From positions 1-64,000 of the forward strand of contig NZ_JAINVF010000031.1 of the NCBI RefSeq assembly GCF_020400585.1: a stretch of 64,000 bases of DNA, read 5' to 3'. Under the pieces are notes generated by a model that saw only the letters and a list, made by a program, of their open reading frames with translations, had not been told where the DNA came from and made no database searches. The DNA is from Streptomyces sp. NK08204. Its GTDB lineage: Bacteria; Actinomycetota; Actinomycetes; Streptomycetales; Streptomycetaceae. Shown in pieces: positions 16,452 through 26,100 of this stretch (within the stretch, counting starts at the first letter, position 1; the number at the start of each line of letters is the position of its first letter). The position numbers were made by a program, and so were the translations under genes.

Positions 16452-17782
16452 ACGGCTACTCCTTCAGTGACGTTGCGGCCGCTGGCGGTGGATACGTCGA
16501 ACTGGCCGGTTACGGCGGCGGTGATCAGGGCCTGGCGGCATTCGGCCAAGAGCGTGTCCCGGCGTTGAAGGAGCGAACTATGGGTTCGAAGCTTTTCCTC
16601 CTTCTTGCTGAGCGCTGTGACGATCTTGTGCTGTGTGTCTGCGTCCGGCACCGGGATTTTGAGTTGCCGGATGGTCTCCTGACTAAGGTTCGGCTGTCCC
16701 GCGCCCACTGCCTGAGCCACAATCCCTTCCTTGTGTGCGCGGAACCAGTAGAAGGCGAATTTCTCGGAAACGCGTCCCAGCGACGTCAGTGCGCAACACG
16801 CCTGATTGAGGTATGCATCCATTTGTAGAAGGCCGACTCGCCCCTTGGTGGTTCCCTGTCCGTACAGGGCGACGACGAGCGATCCGGCTCGGCAGATTTT
16901 CAAAGCCGAGAAGTCGGTTAGCGCCTCGGCGGAAACATGCTTGCCTGATGAAAGGACAGGAGCGTCCTTGATGTCGGAGCTGTTTACCCACGGATAAGGT
17001 CCGTCGAAGTAATCAGCGCGGCTAGAGGTAGGAGTAGTCCCACTCGATGTCCTGAACTCGTATCCGATCCTGGACAGCCCCCACCCCGCATTTACACGGG
17101 GCATCCAGGGAACTCGCGTCTCGATTTCCTCGTCGGATTTCCCTGTCGTCCACTGTCGCATCTGCTCGCCAAATCGTTCTTGGACGAGTTCGATCTGTCG
17201 CTGTGTCAGCGCACGCAGGCGGTCGATCTGGGCAGTATGGGCATCGAGGAAGTCGGCGATGCGGCGCTGCTCTGCCTGTGCTGGGTAAGCCCAACGCGAG
17301 GTAAACAAGGCTGCAGTGTCGAGGTTCTGGATGCCAGTTGTTTGCTTGATTGCAGCCTCCGTCAGACCTTGTCCGTATGCGACGGCGAACACGTAGGTCA
17401 GGAAGCGGCTGTCAACGTTGGCAGACGGCTTGATGCGCGCGCAGAAGTTCGAGCAGACCGCCTTATCGATGCCGGTGAACAGGACAGCCATTCCCACAGG
17501 CTGCTTTTCACCGCCTCCTGACTTCTCAAGGATGAGGTCACCGGGGCGCAGGAGATGCTGGCGAAGAGATGACGGCTCCACGTAGCGCAGCGGTGCGTTG
17601 GAGAGGTCTGCGCGTCGGCTTATGCGATCGAAGTCTGCGGCGCGGACGCAGCGGACGTTATCGCCGTCTTGGGTGGGATCGCTCCCCCAAGTGCCGTTCG
17701 TTGCCGAGGAAAGGAGATCCTTGATGCGCCCGCGAGTCCAGTGAGCGGGTGCTGTGTCCAGCCACTGATCCGCGGTGGTCAT
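16448..17782 (-). CDS. hsdS: Type I restriction enzyme, specificity subunit (HsdS)
   Basis: The 444-residue protein has the two-fold HsdS plan. Target-recognition domain 1 is followed by the helical spacer AEQRRIADFLDAHTAQIDRL. Target-recognition domain 2 (from about residue 235) is followed by a second spacer (DADTQHKIVTALSKKEEKL). The two domains define the bipartite DNA target, which cannot be predicted here. Base composition is noticeably less GC-rich than in hsdM and hsdR, especially in both recognition domains, as expected for a locus that swaps domains horizontally. It overlaps hsdM and hsdR by 4 bases each. Confidence 0.93.
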   Translation of the reverse strand: MTTADQWLDTAPAHWTRGRIKDLLSSATNGTWGSDPTQDGDNVRCVRAADFDRISRRADLSNAPLRYVEPSSLRQHLLRPGDLILEKSGGGEKQPVGMAVLFTGIDKAVCSNFCARIKPSANVDSRFLTYVFAVAYGQGLTEAAIKQTTGIQNLDTAALFTSRWAYPAQAEQRRIADFLDAHTAQIDRLRALTQRQIELVQERFGEQMRQWTTGKSDEEIETRVPWMPRVNAGWGLSRIGYEFRTSSGTTPTSSRADYFDGPYPWVNSSDIKDAPVLSSGKHVSAEALTDFSALKICRAGSLVVALYGQGTTKGRVGLLQMDAYLNQACCALTSLGRVSEKFAFYWFRAHKEGIVAQAVGAGQPNLSQETIRQLKIPVPDADTQHKIVTALSKKEEKLRTHSSLLQRRDTLLAECRQALITAAVTGQFDVSTASGRNVTEGVAV

Positions 17783-19770
17783 TCTGTAACCTCCTCCAGG
17801 AGGCGCTGAATTTTCGCCTCGAGTTCCTTCAACTCCGCATCGATCTCGCTCAACGGCCGCGGCGGCTCATACACGTAGAAGTGTCGCGTGAACGGAATCT
17901 CGTACCCGATTTTTGTCTTACTGTGGTCGATCCACGCATCCGGAACATGCGGATGAACTTGCCGCTCCAGGTACTCCTCGACGTCCTCTCCCAACGGCAC
18001 GTTCTCGTAGTCCCGAAGGTCAGCGTCCGGCTCAGGCTCGCCCTTGACGCGCTGCACCTCGCCCTCCGGGTCCCGCACCCCGACAACCTCACGCAGCGCC
18101 TTGTTGAACGGCGCCCCCGTCGGCCACGTCCCGCCGGCCTGTACCACCGCGTCCTTCAACGCGAGCCAAGCCTCCTGCTTCGTGCCCCAGCTCGACCCCA
18201 TCAGGGACTTGAAGGCGTCGGCCATGACCGGAGCCTGCGGCAGCTTCTGGATCGCCTTCGACGTCTCCAGCGCCGCCAGCGTCTCCTCCGTCACCTCGAA
18301 CCGCAGCTTCAGCGGACGCTCCACCGTGATCCGCTGGAAGCCGAAGTCCCGGTTGGCGAAGACCTTCACCTTGCCGTGTTGCGGGTGCTCCGCGTCCCCC
18401 GCAACGGCCAGGGCCTCGCCGTACAGCTTGACCACCGTCGCGATGTGGTCCTTGCCCAGCGCCTTGCGCTTGTCGCCCAGCGACTTGCGCATCTTCTGCC
18501 ACTGGTCACGGGCGTCCAGCAGGACGACCTTGCCCTTGTGGTCCGGGCTCTTGCGGTTGGTCAGGATCCAGAAGTACGTCGAAATGCCGGTGTTGTAGAA
18601 GAGTTGGTCGGGCAGGGCGACGACGCCCTCCAGCCAGTCGTTCTCCAGGATCCAGCGGCGGATCTCCGACTCACCCGAGCCGGCCGCGCCCGTGAACAGC
18701 GGCGAGCCGTTGAAGACGATGGCGAGCCGTGAGCCACCCCCGCCGTTCACGTCCACCGGCTTCATCTTGTCGATCATGTGCTGGAGGAACAGCAGCGAGC
18801 CGTCGTTGATGCGCGGCAGCCCCGCGCCGAAGCGGCCGGCCTCGCCGAGCGCCTTGTGCTCGTGCTCGACCTCGTCCTTGACCTTCTTCCACTCCACGCC
18901 GAACGGCGGGTTGGCCAGCATGTAGTCGAAGGACTTCCGCGCATGGCCGTCGTCGGAGAAGGAGTTGCCGAAGGCGATGTTGTCCGGGTCCTGGCCCTTG
19001 ATCATGAGGTCGGACCGGCAGATCGCCCACGACTCGGGGTTGAGCTCCTGCCCGTACACCTCCACCGTGGCGTCCGGGTTCAGCTCCTTGATCAGGTCGT
19101 CCATCGCGGAGAGCATGCCGCCCGTACCGCAGGCCGGGTCGAGGACCGTGCGCACCGCACCCGGCAACTGCAACGCGTCGCCGTCCGGCGCGACCAGCAG
19201 CCGCACCATGAGCTGGATGACCTCACGCGGAGTGAAGTGCTCACCGGCCGTCTCGTTCGACTGCTCGGCGAAGCGGCGGATCAGCTCCTCGAAGATGTAG
19301 CCCATGTTGTGGTTGGGCACGGCCTCGGGGCGCAGATCCAGGTCCGTGAACTTGCCGATGACCTGGTAGAGCAGCCCGGCGCCGTCAAGCCGCTTGATCT
19401 GCTGCGCGAACTCGAAACGGTCCAGCACACCCCGCGCGTTGTCCGAGAACGCCCCCACGTACACCATGAGGTTCTTCGCCGCGTTCTGCGGGTCGTCCGC
19501 GATCTTCTTCAGGGTCAGGCTGGACCGGTTGTAGAAGGAGTGGCCCGAGGCCCGGCGCAGGAAGCGGTCCGGGTCGATGCCGCTGTCCTTGTGCTGCTCC
19601 GCGATCTCCGCGACCTTCTCGCGGGTCGGCGCCAGCACGCACTCCAGCCGCCGCAGCACCGTGAACGGCAGGATGACCTTGCCGTAGTCGGACTGCTTGT
19701 AGTCCCCCCGCAGGAGGTCGGCGACGGACCACGCGTGGTTCGCCAACTCCGTGTGCTTACTGCTGTTCAA
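17779..19770 (-). CDS. hsdM: Type I restriction enzyme, adenine methylase subunit (HsdM)
   Basis: The roughly 663-residue protein contains the N-terminal helical HsdM domain (ADLLRGDYKQSDYGKVILPF), AdoMet motif I VLDPACGTGGML (about residue 210), catalytic motif IV ANPPFGVEW (about 285; NPPF type, adenine N6) and a C-terminal coiled stretch (LSEIDAELKELEAKI). It methylates the target and forms M2S with HsdS. The start is uncertain. No ATG or GTG lies near the conserved N-terminus. TTG at 19770 gives a sensible start, a TTG at 19866 would add 32 unconserved residues, and an AAGGA upstream of 19776 could even serve an ATC codon. The coupled overlap with hsdS makes it the first gene of the M-S-R unit. 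Confidence 0.92.
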   Translation of the reverse strand: MNSSKHTELANHAWSVADLLRGDYKQSDYGKVILPFTVLRRLECVLAPTREKVAEIAEQHKDSGIDPDRFLRRASGHSFYNRSSLTLKKIADDPQNAAKNLMVYVGAFSDNARGVLDRFEFAQQIKRLDGAGLLYQVIGKFTDLDLRPEAVPNHNMGYIFEELIRRFAEQSNETAGEHFTPREVIQLMVRLLVAPDGDALQLPGAVRTVLDPACGTGGMLSAMDDLIKELNPDATVEVYGQELNPESWAICRSDLMIKGQDPDNIAFGNSFSDDGHARKSFDYMLANPPFGVEWKKVKDEVEHEHKALGEAGRFGAGLPRINDGSLLFLQHMIDKMKPVDVNGGGGSRLAIVFNGSPLFTGAAGSGESEIRRWILENDWLEGVVALPDQLFYNTGISTYFWILTNRKSPDHKGKVVLLDARDQWQKMRKSLGDKRKALGKDHIATVVKLYGEALAVAGDAEHPQHGKVKVFANRDFGFQRITVERPLKLRFEVTEETLAALETSKAIQKLPQAPVMADAFKSLMGSSWGTKQEAWLALKDAVVQAGGTWPTGAPFNKALREVVGVRDPEGEVQRVKGEPEPDADLRDYENVPLGEDVEEYLERQVHPHVPDAWIDHSKTKIGYEIPFTRHFYVYEPPRPLSEIDAELKELEAKIQRLLEEVTE

Positions 19771-19895
19771 CTGGATCCCCGGATTCCTTCCGAAATGTCC
19801 CAACCCCCACCGCCCGGGCCGAGCCGAGCCGAGTCGATCGGCCAGCCGGCCGGGACGGTCCGACAAGCGTCGTCTATGTGTGCGAGGCCATGTGC

Positions 19896-22190
19896 CTAAT
19901 GGGACGAGACGTCACCCCGGCCGCCCGCCTCCGCCGCCCCCGCCGGCTCCCGTGATGGCAGCAACTGCCCGCCCGTGAGCCCGCCCGCCAGCAGCCGTGC
20001 CGTCTCCTCCGCCAGTCGCGTCGCCCGCTGGGCCCCCGCCCGCAGTTCGTGCACGTGCCGGAACGCCTCCCCGTACCGCCGCTGCTCCTCCAGCGGCAGC
20101 AGGGGCACGCGCAGCCGTCCCGGGCTGACCGTCAGAACGGTGCTGCCGGTCGACGCGCCCGCGATGTTCTCCTCCGCGCCCAGGAAGCCGGCGAGGAACC
20201 AGGTGTCCAGGCGGGCCGGGTCCGGGCGGAAGAGGTGGACGTGGGGGCCGAGCAGCGCGCCGGCGTCCGCCTCGTCCGCCACCCGGGCCATCGGGCCGTC
20301 CGTGCTCGCGACCGCCCGTACGAGGACGTCGCCGACGGCGATCACGGGTGCCGTGTCGTCGTACAGCCCCATCGGGTCCCCGGTGGGGCCTGACCCGGTC
20401 GCGATGTCGGAGCTGGTGAGCACCGGCCGCGTCTCGGGCCTCCCGCCCCCGCCGGTCCCGCCGCTCGCGGCCTGGGCGCGGGTGCGGACGCTGTCCGGCA
20501 GGTTGCGCAGCAGGGTGAGCGCCCCGCCGCGCGTGAGGTCGGACGCCGTCGCCGTCCGCCACTGTCGGGCCGTGGCGCCCGCGGCGCTCCAGCCCTCCTG
20601 ACCGGCCGTCCGCGCGAGGGACTTCGCGGCCTCGACGAGGCTCCGGCGGGTGGCGTCGACGTCGGCCGACAGTTCCGCCGGGTCGACCTCGGCCCGTGAT
20701 GCCCGGACGAGTCGCGTCGGCGTCAGGTCCACCACGTCGTCGAGCAGGTCCACCACGCCGGTCGCGTGCGCGACGCCGGGCTCGCCCTCGAACGTGTCCG
20801 GGCGCTCGGTGAATGCCCGCCAGGCGTTCAGAGCGCGCGCCGTGATCCCGTCCCAGTCCAGAGCGGCGGACCTGCTTCCGCCCCGCGCTCGCGCGGGCAC
20901 CGCCGTGCCGCCGGGCACCGCCGTGCCGCCGGGCACCGCCGTGCCGCCGGGCACCGCCGTGCCGCCGGGCACCGCCGTGCCGCCGGGCCCGGCCGCTGTC
21001 GCCGGTGTTTCCGCCGCCGTGTCGACGAACAGGACCGACTTGCGTTCCGGGCCGCCCGGTTCGGGTCGTTGCAGGACCCAGATGTGGAGGCCGATGTGCA
21101 GGGGTACCGACGCGCCGGGCGGCAGGGCGATGACCGCGCGGAGGGCGCCGCTGCGGACGAGTTCGGCCCGTACGCGGCGGCCCGATGCGCGGCCCGCGGT
21201 GGCCGGCGGGAGGAGCAGGGCGGCGTGGCCGCCGGGGGTGAGGTGGGAGAGAGCGTGCTGGACCCAGGCCAGCTCGGGCTCGGCGCGGGGCGGTACGCCG
21301 TAGGCCCAGCGGGGGTCGTAGGCGAGTTCGTCGTGGCCCCAGTCGCGGTCGCCGAAGGGCGGGTTGCACAGCACGGCGTCGGCGAGGAGGCCGGGGAAGG
21401 CGTCGGCGCGGAGGCTGTCGGCGGCGCGTACGGTGACCGTGGCCTCCGGGGCCGTCAGCGTCAGGCTGACGGCGCTGCGGCGGGCCTGCACGGGGAGGGT
21501 GTCCTGGCCGTACAGCTCGCTCGCGCCGCGGCGGGCGGCGGCCGCCAGGAGGGTGCCGCTGCCGCAGGCCGGGTCGAGGACGCGGGCGGGGGAGTGGGGG
21601 ATCAGGCGGGCGAGCAGGTCGGCGAGCGGGGCGGGCGTCTGGTAGGCACCGGAGGCGGCGCTGTCCTCCAGTTCCCGTTCCGCGAGCACGGCCAGGGCGG
21701 CCTGGCCGCCCTCGTCGCGTACACACGCGTACAGCGCGCGCAGCACCGGCGCGGCGCCCGGCTCGAAACGGGCGGCGGGCTGCGCGGCCGGTACGGCGTC
21801 GGCCGCGGCGGCCGCGTCGAGCTGGGCACGGGCCGCGAGGTCCGCGTCCGGCAGCCGCACGGCGGCCGTCAGTTCCTCCGGTGAGCGGCCGGCCGCGGCG
21901 AGGACGAGCAGCAGCAGGTCCTCCGGTGTGCCGCCGCCGTCGCGTGTGTGCAGGCGCAGGGTTGTACGCAGTTCCTCCGCGGGGCTCGCGGCCGAGGTGT
22001 GGCCGCGGGAGGCGAGCCAGGCGCGCACGGCTTCCAGGTCGTACAGCGGGCTGCTGTCGGTGCCGCCGGACGGTGCCGGGAAGTCGTCGTGCCGGCGGCG
22101 CCAGTTGCTGACCGTGGCCCGGGTGACGCCGGCGATGCGGGAGATCTCGGCGGCGGTCACCTGGGCGGGTGACGCGGATGACTGGGGCAT
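19896..22190 (-). CDS. N6-adenine DNA methyltransferase with N-terminal helix-turn-helix
   Basis: The 764-residue protein combines an N-terminal HTH (AAEISRIAGVTRATVSNWRRR, residues 13-33; MerR/Cro-like) with an HsdM-like methylase: VLDPACGSGTLL (about 203), AVLCNPPFGDRDW (about 275) and a C-terminal region resembling an HsdS recognition domain (VGDVLVRAVAS, then LRVPLLPLEEQRRYGEAF). It could therefore recognise DNA and methylate it alone. No nuclease is fused. A Gly-Gly-Thr-Ala-Val-Pro hexapeptide repeated five times interrupts the middle. It lies 125 bases upstream of hsdM on the same strand and may regulate or protect alongside that system. Its promoter region has CGTCAAA boxes, a likely self-operator. 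Similar orphan methylases are common in Streptomyces. Confidence 0.85.
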   Translation of the reverse strand: MPQSSASPAQVTAAEISRIAGVTRATVSNWRRRHDDFPAPSGGTDSSPLYDLEAVRAWLASRGHTSAASPAEELRTTLRLHTRDGGGTPEDLLLLVLAAAGRSPEELTAAVRLPDADLAARAQLDAAAAADAVPAAQPAARFEPGAAPVLRALYACVRDEGGQAALAVLAERELEDSAASGAYQTPAPLADLLARLIPHSPARVLDPACGSGTLLAAAARRGASELYGQDTLPVQARRSAVSLTLTAPEATVTVRAADSLRADAFPGLLADAVLCNPPFGDRDWGHDELAYDPRWAYGVPPRAEPELAWVQHALSHLTPGGHAALLLPPATAGRASGRRVRAELVRSGALRAVIALPPGASVPLHIGLHIWVLQRPEPGGPERKSVLFVDTAAETPATAAGPGGTAVPGGTAVPGGTAVPGGTAVPGGTAVPARARGGSRSAALDWDGITARALNAWRAFTERPDTFEGEPGVAHATGVVDLLDDVVDLTPTRLVRASRAEVDPAELSADVDATRRSLVEAAKSLARTAGQEGWSAAGATARQWRTATASDLTRGGALTLLRNLPDSVRTRAQAASGGTGGGGRPETRPVLTSSDIATGSGPTGDPMGLYDDTAPVIAVGDVLVRAVASTDGPMARVADEADAGALLGPHVHLFRPDPARLDTWFLAGFLGAEENIAGASTGSTVLTVSPGRLRVPLLPLEEQRRYGEAFRHVHELRAGAQRATRLAEETARLLAGGLTGGQLLPSREPAGAAEAGGRGDVSSH
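20895..20984. repeat. Five perfect 18-bp tandem repeats inside the methylase gene
   Basis: The unit GGGCACCGCCGTGCCGCC occurs five times head to tail with no mismatch. Because 18 is divisible by three, copy-number changes keep the frame and alter a linker of Gly-Gly-Thr-Ala-Val-Pro hexapeptides between the catalytic and putative recognition domains. Confidence 0.95.
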
Positions 22191-22221
22191 GGGCGGAGTC
22201 CCTGGGCCTCTCGGGAGCGGA

Positions 22222-22267
22222 CGTCAACAATCTACAGCACCCGTCAAATCCGTCAAAGCGTTTGACG
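22222..22267. promoter_or_regulatory. CGTCAAA-box operator and promoter between the methylase and the divergent gene
   Basis: The palindrome CGTCAAA-GCG-TTTGACG spans 22251-22267, a further CGTCAAA lies at 22242-22248, and a partial ACGTCAAC at 22221-22228. Read on the minus strand, TTGACG (22256-22251) as -35 and TAGATT (22234-22229) as -10 are 16 bases apart, giving a start near 22222 and a leader of about 30 bases before the methylase ATG at 22190. The right arm also provides a TTGACG for the plus strand. Overlap of the -35 with the boxes suggests repression, plausibly by the methylase's own HTH. Confidence 0.55.
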
Positions 22268-22400
22268 ATGCTTTCACTGACCTGCTTATCTGGTTGCGCT
22301 TCCTCCGGAGGGCGTCCGGCAGGCCCTTGTGCTGCGGGCTGCCCTGCCGACCCGCCGACCCGTCGGCCCTCCGGGCCGACCCCGTGAAACGGAGAACGTC

Positions 22401-22970
22401 ATGACCTTTCAGCAGCCCGCTCCCCAGCAGCCCGGACGCGGCCCGCAGGGCGTCACCGGCCTGGCCGCGCCGCACGGAGGGGGCCCGGCCGGCCGCCGCA
22501 GGGGATGGCTGAGGTACGGGGCCGTCGCCCTGGTCTCGCTGTTCATCGGCGTCGGGATCGGATCGGGCGACGGTTCGGCCGACACCGGCAAGGGGGCGGC
22601 CGGGACGGAGGCCGCCCCGCGTCCCACGGTCACCGTCACGGAGACCGCCGCGGCCGCCGGCTCCAAGCCCGCGCCCACGGTGACCAGGACGGTGACCGCC
22701 AAGCCGAAGAAGACGCAGAAGTCCGGGCCGGTGGCCGGCTTCTCCGGCGAGGGGGAGTACCTGGTCGGCGAGGACATCAAGGCCGGCACCTACAAGACGG
22801 CCGGGCCCGATGGCGAGTGGGGCTGCTACTGGGAGCGCGCGAAGGACGCCAGCGGCGAGTTCGGCTCCATCATCGCCAACGACAACCTGGAGGGACCGGG
22901 ACGCGTGACGCTCAACCAGGGGGAGTACTTCAAGACCAACCGGTGCCAGGAGTGGAAGCGGGTCGGCTGA
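22401..22970 (+). CDS. Membrane-anchored protein with extracytoplasmic small beta domain
   Basis: The 189-residue protein starts at ATG 22401 after GGAG. A disordered Gln/Pro/Gly-rich cytoplasmic tail (1-38) leads to one membrane helix (YGAVALVSLFIGVGIG, about 42-57), a long Thr/Pro/Ala stalk (VTVTETAAAAGSKPAPTVT) and a C-terminal domain of about 75 residues (GEYLVGEDIKAGTYKT, WGCYWERAKD, NQGEYFKTNRCQEW) with two cysteines that could pair. This terminal domain recurs in Streptomyces surface proteins of unknown role. It is divergent from the methylase and shares its box-containing intergenic region. Confidence 0.7.
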   Translation: MTFQQPAPQQPGRGPQGVTGLAAPHGGGPAGRRRGWLRYGAVALVSLFIGVGIGSGDGSADTGKGAAGTEAAPRPTVTVTETAAAAGSKPAPTVTRTVTAKPKKTQKSGPVAGFSGEGEYLVGEDIKAGTYKTAGPDGEWGCYWERAKDASGEFGSIIANDNLEGPGRVTLNQGEYFKTNRCQEWKRVG

Positions 22971-23154
22971 AGCGCGAGACCCACGTGTACGAGTGCCGAC
23001 GTGCAACTGCCCTTTTTCATGGACGGAGACCGACGGCCTCGTCCGAGAACTGATCCACTGACTGTTCGTCACCGTCCGGTTTCTGATAGTTGTTTCAGCG
23101 GGGTACGGGCCTATGCCCGTGGCGGTGTTCCCAGGCACCGCAGGGAGGACGCAC

Positions 23155-26100
23155 ATGAGCACCACGACTCGGGACGAGATCCTCGCCGGCGAGCAGCGGG
23201 CGGTGGACCACGCGTACGACTGCTACACCAGGAAACTGGCCGAACTGAGCGGCACTTCGGCCGCCACCGCCTCGGCGAGCGGCAAAGACGGAATCGCCAA
23301 CCGGGCCGGGGCCGAGGCTCGCGCAGAGGCATACGGAGGGCTCGGCGACGAAGCCCTGGTCTTCGCCCGCGTCGACGCGCCGGAGGACCCGGGAGGAGAC
23401 CCCCGTCCCTGGTACATCGGGCGCCGCGGCGTGCACGACGCCTCGCAGGAGCCGGTGGTCCTGCTATGGACCAGCCCCCTGGCGAAGAAGTGGATCGAGA
23501 CCCGGCCCGAGAACCCGGGCGAGGTGGTCCTGCGTCGGCAGCTCCGTTGTGTACAGCAGATCGTCGAGAGCTACTTCGATGAGATCTCCTCTCCGATGCC
23601 TGTTCCCGTGCCCTTGGCCGTACCCGAGCCCGCCGCCGTACCCGAGCCCGCCGCCGTGCCGGAACCCCGTAAGGCCGCCGATGACAGTGCGGCGGGGGAG
23701 ACAAAGGCGCCCCCCGCCCCGGAGAGTGCGTCGGCCCCCACGCCCGGCGATGTCGTACGACACCAGCGGCGGAAGGCGCTCCAGCCGGACGACTTCCTGC
23801 TGCGGGAGCTCCAGCGGTCGCGTGGCGGCCGGATGAGGGACATCGTCGAGACCATCCGCCGTGACCAGATGGAGCTGGTCACCGGCTCGCCCTCGGACAT
23901 CCTCGTCGTGCAGGGCGGCCCCGGTACCGGCAAGTCGGCGGTCGGTCTCCACCGAGTGACCTGGCTCGTCAACAACGAGCACTTCAAGGCCCAGGACATC
24001 CTCGTCATCGGGCCCCACCAGCGGTTCCTCGACTACGTCGGTCAGGTCCTCCCCACCCTCGGCACCCGGGACGTCAACGCCGTCCAGCTGGACCGGCTGT
24101 GGGAGGGCGAGATTCTCGGTGCCGACTCGCCGAAGGCGCGTCTCGTGAAGTCGGACGAGCGCATGGCGGCCGTCCTGCGGCGTCGCGTCGAGAGCGACTA
24201 CCGGCCTGAGGCTCTCGATGCCCTCACCGTCGATCCCTCTTTCGAGGGCGATGAGCCCGCGATCGTCGTCACCGCCGGCAGCACGACCCTCCGCGTGCCC
24301 AAGTCCGAGGTCCTCGCCATCCTCGACCGGGCCCACGCCGGCGACGGGCCCTTCCGGGAGCGGCGCGACCGTTTCCGAGGCCTTTTCGTCGACCGGCTTC
24401 TCCAGGAGCTCGCCGACATCGCCCCACGTCGCGGGCAAACCGGCACGATCCGCCGTGACCTGGAGCGCAACCGCCGGGTTGAGCGTCTCGTCGAACGCCT
24501 CTGGCCGTCCCCCGGCCCCCGGGAGGCCCTGCGCAGCCTCTACGACTCGGCCGACCTCCTGCGGGACTGCGCCGACGGCATCCTCGACGAGGACGAGCAG
24601 GCGGCCCTGCTGCGACCCCGCGCCGCCAGCGCCGACGCCGACCCGTGGACCCTCGACGACCACGTCTGCCTCGAAGAGCTCAGCCTGCTGATCAGCGGCG
24701 ACACCCCGCCGAGATACGGCCATATCGTCATCGACGAGGCTCAGGACCTCACGCCCATGCAGGCCCGCTCCCTGCGGCGTCGCTGTGCCGTGGGCGGCTC
24801 CATGACCGTCCTGGGCGACCTCGCGCAGGCGACGGGTGCCCACATCCCGACGAACTGGGACCTGCTCGGCGCACTTCTCTCCGACCACGGCGACTGGAGC
24901 GTGGCTCAGCTCACCACGAGCTACCGTGTCCCCGCCGAAATCATGGACTTCGTCGCTCCGCTCGCACATGCGATCGCTCCGGCCCTGCCGTACCCGCAGG
25001 CTGTCCGGGAGGCGGGAGCGGACGCCGTACGGACTGTGGCGACCGAGCCGTGGAAGCTGCTCGACGACACCGTCGCCCACGCGGCCCGGCTCATGGACAC
25101 CAGCGATGGCAGCACCCCCCGCTCTGTGGCCGTCATCGTTCCTGACGACTCGGACTGGCTGGACGCCATCAGCCGCAGGATCGCCGAGGACGGCGACATC
25201 GGCGAGCGGAACGGCAAGGCTGTCTCCGTACTGGCCGCGGCTCAGGTCAAAGGCATGGAGTACGACCACGTCGTGGTCGTCGAGCCCGCCACGATCGCCG
25301 ACCGCGGCCCCGCCGGTCAGCGCCAGCTGTACGTCGCCCTCACCCGCAGCACCCAGAGCCTGACCGTCCTGCACACCGCCCCGCTGCCGGAGGCGCTCAC
25401 CGGCGCCGGGGACGCCCAGGCCCCGACGGTGCCCGATGTCCGGCCGGAGGGTGGCGGGGTCGGAAGGCTTCCCCGGATCGGCACCGACGTCCGGGTCGAG
25501 GTCGTGGACCGGGCCCCCGGCGGTCGCTTCAAGGTCAAGCCGTTGTCGCCGGTGATCGACCGTCCGCTCGTCCTCACCGTCCGCCATGGGTCGGTTCCCC
25601 CGCTGCGGGGGGAGAAGCTGGACTGCTGGGTGTTCGCCAACGAGACGACCCAGACGGTGCTTGCCGCCGACCAGCGTGGTCGGTCACCCGTTTCGGAGCG
25701 GATGGCCAGGCGCTACCTCGCGGCACTGGATGTTCTTGGAGAACTGGCCGAGAGCGACAGCGACGTTCCCGACGCCCGCAGCCGTCTCTCCGAACTCCAG
25801 GGCATGGCCAACCGCATCCTTCGACGGGACCAGGCCGACTGGGTCGACGTGCTTCACCTGTTCGGCGATCCGGACAGAGAACGACTCGGAGTTCTTCGCG
25901 ACCTCGCCGCGACGACCAACCGCGCGCTCAAGGAGGGCACTTTCGACGCGGGTCGGCTCGCGGAGGGCTTGGCAGCTTCCGGCTGGGCGGGGCCCCTCGC
26001 TGAAGCACGGCGAGAACTCCAGAAGCGCTTCGGCATGGCGACGAAGCCGAACTCCGACGGCGCGGTCCCCGTCGCCCCGACGCAAGCCGATCAGAAGGAA

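Noticed and set aside
13698..16568. 956-codon plus-strand frame opposite hsdR
   Set aside because: No recognisable domains; the minus strand encodes an intact HsdR with nuclease, Walker and DEAH motifs.
20895..20984. CRISPR array
   Set aside because: Repeats are directly adjacent 18-bp units with no spacers, inside a coding region.
22821..22960. Possible truncation of the anchored protein's terminal domain
   Set aside because: The domain runs to a normal stop with both cysteines and typical length.
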